A stretch of DNA of 64,000 nt, taken from JANMDU01 sp031418715 (GTDB taxonomy: Bacteria > Pseudomonadota > Gammaproteobacteria > Burkholderiales > Burkholderiaceae_C). Positions 61,710-64,000 of the stretch are shown here, piece after piece. Location of the stretch: positions 124,001-188,000 of the forward strand of contig JANOJL010000031.1 of assembly GCA_031418715.1 (NCBI GenBank). The letters are read 5' to 3'. Under the pieces are notes generated by a model. The model made no database searches. It saw only the letters and a program-made list of their open reading frames with translations, and was not told where the DNA came from. The number at the start of each line of letters is the position of its first letter. Positions within the stretch are counted from its first letter, which is position 1. The translations under genes and the position numbers were made by a program.

Positions 61710-62725
61710 CGCGCATCGCCATCGTGACGGATGCTTGGAAGCCTCAGGTGAATGGTGTGGTAACGATCCTCACCGAGCTGGTCGAGCAGCTCAAACGTTT
61801 AGGGCATCAGGTGCTGGTGATAGAGCCGAGCATGTTTGAAGTGTGGCCATGCCCTGGTTATCCAGAGATTTCTCTGGCTAGAAAAATCGAGCCGCGACTT
61901 TCTCGCGAACTGGAAGCCTTTGCGCCGCAGGCCATTCATGTCGCGACAGAAGGCCCGCTGGGCAGTCAATGCAGGAAATATTGCATGAAGCGAAAGTTAG
62001 CTTTCACCACAGCGTTTCACACCCGGTTTCCAGAAATTCTGAACGCAGCTTTGAAAGTGCCAACGGCATGGGGATACTGGTGGTTTAGGCGTTTCCACGC
62101 AAGTGCTGAGCGGGTGATGGTGCCAGCACCTGCCACTTTGCGCATGCTCCAGAAACGCGGTTTTGAAAATGTCGGGCAATGGACGCATGGCGTGGATGGG
62201 CTTGTATTTTGCCCCGGCTCTCGTGATGCGCTGGACTATTTGAATCTGCCCAAGCCCATACATTTGTTTGTGGGGCGGGTGTCGTATGAGAAAAACATCG
62301 AAGCTTTTTTAAGGTTGCCATTGGCTGGCAGTAAAGTCGTTTGTGGTGTGGGCCCGCTTGAAGCCAAACTCAAGCAAAGCTTTGCAAATGTGACTTGGCT
62401 CGGCGTGTTGCCACGCGCAGAGTTGGCAGCGGTGTACCGGGCTGCCGATGTGTTTGTTTTCCCAAGTAAGTCAGATACCTTCGGCTTGACCATGCTAGAA
62501 GCGATGGCTTGCGGCACACCTGTTGCGGCCTATCGCGTCGAAGGGCCGATTGATGTCGTTGGCGATTCGCCAGCAGGCGTGATGCATGATGACTTAGCGC
62601 AGTCTGTGCAACAAGCGCTGTTGATTGATCGCGCTTTGCCTCCGCAGCGAGCGGCCATGTTTGATGATGAAACTGTAGCGCGGCAGTTTCTTCAAATGCT
62701 TGCGCCTTTGCCGCAACCGAAGTAA
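61706..62725 (+). CDS. GT4 glycosyltransferase, Agt-like
   Basis: A 339-aa GT-B enzyme with N-terminal IAIVTDAWKPQVNGVVT and C-terminal nucleotide-sugar motif SKSDTFGLTMLEAMACGTPV (E-x7-E). In plcP-agt operons this enzyme glycosylates diacylglycerol to form glycolipids replacing phospholipids. Translationally coupled to the phosphoesterase. The sugar donor is not predictable. Its 3' end nearly abuts the convergent oxidoreductase gene. Confidence 0.82.
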   Translation: MTRIAIVTDAWKPQVNGVVTILTELVEQLKRLGHQVLVIEPSMFEVWPCPGYPEISLARKIEPRLSRELEAFAPQAIHVATEGPLGSQCRKYCMKRKLAFTTAFHTRFPEILNAALKVPTAWGYWWFRRFHASAERVMVPAPATLRMLQKRGFENVGQWTHGVDGLVFCPGSRDALDYLNLPKPIHLFVGRVSYEKNIEAFLRLPLAGSKVVCGVGPLEAKLKQSFANVTWLGVLPRAELAAVYRAADVFVFPSKSDTFGLTMLEAMACGTPVAAYRVEGPIDVVGDSPAGVMHDDLAQSVQQALLIDRALPPQRAAMFDDETVARQFLQMLAPLPQPK

Positions 62726-62726
62726 A

Positions 62727-63722
62727 TCAAAGCGTCAAAATCGTACAACCCGTCGTCTTGCGCGCTTCCAAATCCCGGTGCGCCTGCTGCACTTCTTCCA
62801 GCTTGTAGCGCTGATCGATCTTGATCTTCACTGCGCCGCTTTGTACGATGGCGAATAGCTCGTCTGCCATCGCCTGTGTGCTCTCGCGCGTGGCGATGTG
62901 GGTAAACAGCGTTTGCCGCGTCACATAGATTGAGCCTTTCGCGCCTAAGCTGCCAGGAGCAAACGGCGGCACCACACCTGATGCATTGCCAAAGCTGGCC
63001 ATCAAGCCAAAAGGTGAGAGGCAATCCAAGGATTTGTCCCAAGTGTCTTTGCCCACCGAGTCATACACCACTTTCACGCCCACTTTTCCACCATTCGCAC
63101 CCGTGATTTCTTTCACACGCGCTGCGAAGTCTTCCGTGGAATAGTTGATCACATGTGTTGCGCCATGCTCTTTGGCCAAGGCGCATTTCGCGTCAGAGCC
63201 GGCAGTACCGATCAATTGATAACCCAGCGCTTTCGCCCATTGGCAAGCAATCAAGCCTACACCGCCCGCTGCTGCGTGAAACAACACAAAATCGCCAGCC
63301 TTCAAACCTTCAACAGGAAGCGTTTTGCGCAATAGATACTGCGCCGTCAAACCCTTGAGCATCATCGCTGCGCCAGTTTCAAACGAAATCGTATCCGGCA
63401 GCTTGCACACGCATTTCGCAGGCATCACACGCACCTCGCAATACGCACCTGGGGGCTGGCTCGCATACGCAGCGCGGTCGCCCACTTGCAGATGCGTCAC
63501 ACCAGCGCCCACAGCCTCTACCACGCCTGCGGCTTCCATGCCGAGCTGCAGGGGCAAGGGCAGGGCATACACGCCGCTGCGCTGATACACGTCAATGAAA
63601 TTGAGGCCAACTGCGTGATGGCGAATACGTATCTCACCAGCGCCTGGCTCGCCCACCTTCAAGTCGACGAGCTTCATTTGCTCGGGGCCGCCAGTTTGTT
63701 CGATCAGAATAGCTTTGCTCAT
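62727..63722 (-). CDS. quinone oxidoreductase-like NADPH enzyme
   Basis: A 331-aa zeta-crystallin-type medium-chain reductase lacking structural zinc Cys. Motifs: VGLNFIDVYQRSGVY, LGMEAAGVVEAVG, and the nucleotide-binding AAAGGVGLIACQWAKALG. Reduces quinones or enones with NADPH. Nothing in the neighbourhood narrows the substrate. Confidence 0.9.
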   Translation of the reverse strand: MSKAILIEQTGGPEQMKLVDLKVGEPGAGEIRIRHHAVGLNFIDVYQRSGVYALPLPLQLGMEAAGVVEAVGAGVTHLQVGDRAAYASQPPGAYCEVRVMPAKCVCKLPDTISFETGAAMMLKGLTAQYLLRKTLPVEGLKAGDFVLFHAAAGGVGLIACQWAKALGYQLIGTAGSDAKCALAKEHGATHVINYSTEDFAARVKEITGANGGKVGVKVVYDSVGKDTWDKSLDCLSPFGLMASFGNASGVVPPFAPGSLGAKGSIYVTRQTLFTHIATRESTQAMADELFAIVQSGAVKIKIDQRYKLEEVQQAHRDLEARKTTGCTILTL

Positions 63723-63799
63723 GATGATTTATTCCGCAATAATTGAAATGATGATGATCTCGCTTGAGATCCAGCTTGAAACTTTATCACGTCAACCTT

Positions 63800-64000
63800 A
63801 TGCAATTCATTGATTTTCCTAATTCTCTTCGGTTGGTGATGGCGCGTCATGGGGTGATGCTGGTTAATCTGCATGATCAATACATGGGGCACGGCCTATC
63901 AGTTTATGGTGAATACAGTCAACTCGAATGCGATTTCTTGCTGCAATGGATGCCTATTCAACGTGACGCAGTGGAGGTTGGTGCCAACATTGGTTGCCTG
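63800..64000 (+). CDS. FkbM-type methyltransferase, N-terminal part
   Basis: Open from an ATG at 63800 to the window edge (67 codons). The end reads VEVGANIGCL, a SAM-binding motif I as in FkbM-family methyltransferases, preceded by YGEYSQLECDFLLQWM. Incomplete; the rest lies outside the window. Confidence 0.7.
   Translation, partial: MQFIDFPNSLRLVMARHGVMLVNLHDQYMGHGLSVYGEYSQLECDFLLQWMPIQRDAVEVGANIGCL

Overview
The window looks like a chromosomal segment of a betaproteobacterium in the order Burkholderiales, most likely Comamonadaceae or a close relative. The reasons are the gene orders (glyQ-glyS-gmhB-plsC; dprA and a LysM gene divergent from def-fmt; pilT-pilU divergent from yggS), a fused isobutyryl-CoA mutase, a PhnSTU-type aminoethylphosphonate transporter, and a small dispersed repeat of a kind I associate with that family. 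This assignment is inferred from gene content, not from a database search. No rRNA, tRNA, CRISPR array or complete insertion sequence was seen.

Layout. 1-3.8 kb: a partial unknown gene and icmF, with an operator-like palindrome before icmF. 3.8-6.6 kb: a sulfur/persulfide module of two YeeE/YedE-type transporter genes and a small membrane protein, divergent from a CsoR/FrmR-family repressor and a persulfide dioxygenase-rhodanese fusion, around one palindromic operator. 6.6-9.3 kb: pyrD, rpiA and a NUDIX hydrolase. 9.3-15.9 kb: a phosphonate (2-aminoethylphosphonate type) locus with ABC transporter, FAD oxidoreductase, phosphonoacetaldehyde hydrolase, a divergent HD-domain protein and a PHO box. 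16-23.3 kb: a secreted glutaredoxin-like protein, prlC, a YhbY-like protein, rlmE, ftsH, folP. 23.3-29.3 kb: an IS30 remnant, a receiver/cyclase-like protein, a gene relic, a cNMP-binding patatin phospholipase and a D-aminoacylase-type amidohydrolase. 29.5-35.8 kb: a BASS transporter and the glyQ-glyS-gmhB-plsC operon, which carries an inserted two-gene nucleotidyltransferase-like pair. 35.8-41.6 kb: an unknown membrane protein, a gene-poor stretch, tag, argP/argO-like genes, and a head-to-head junction where a lipoprotein gene and a LuxR gene have both lost their starts. 41.7-47.1 kb: dprA, LysM, def, fmt, azlCD. 47.3-52.4 kb: a 3-hydroxyisobutyrate dehydrogenase-like gene, pilU, pilT, yggS, a DUF429 gene. 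52.6-54.9 kb: a broken sensor kinase beside an intact response regulator. 54.9-59.5 kb: an EamA transporter, a secreted rhodanese, a BLUF photoreceptor, folE, a phospholipase D-type synthase and an EEP-family gene. 59.6-64 kb: ppk2, divergent from a PlcP-like phosphoesterase and a glycosyltransferase, with PHO-box-like sites between; then a quinone oxidoreductase and the start of an FkbM-type methyltransferase.

Two themes link the regions. First, phosphate starvation: the phosphonate operon and the ppk2 / plcP-agt pair both carry PHO-box-like sequences, suggesting one PhoB response that scavenges phosphonates, handles polyphosphate and swaps phospholipids for glycolipids. Second, a mobile-looking repeat of about 65 bp has about eighteen recognisable full or partial copies. 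About half lie inside reading frames (icmF, pyrD, folP, dprA, fmt, azlC, yggS, a DUF429 gene, and the signal peptide of a glutaredoxin-like protein) without breaking them, and others supply stop codons. Its role in lengthening and re-shaping housekeeping proteins is the most unusual feature here.
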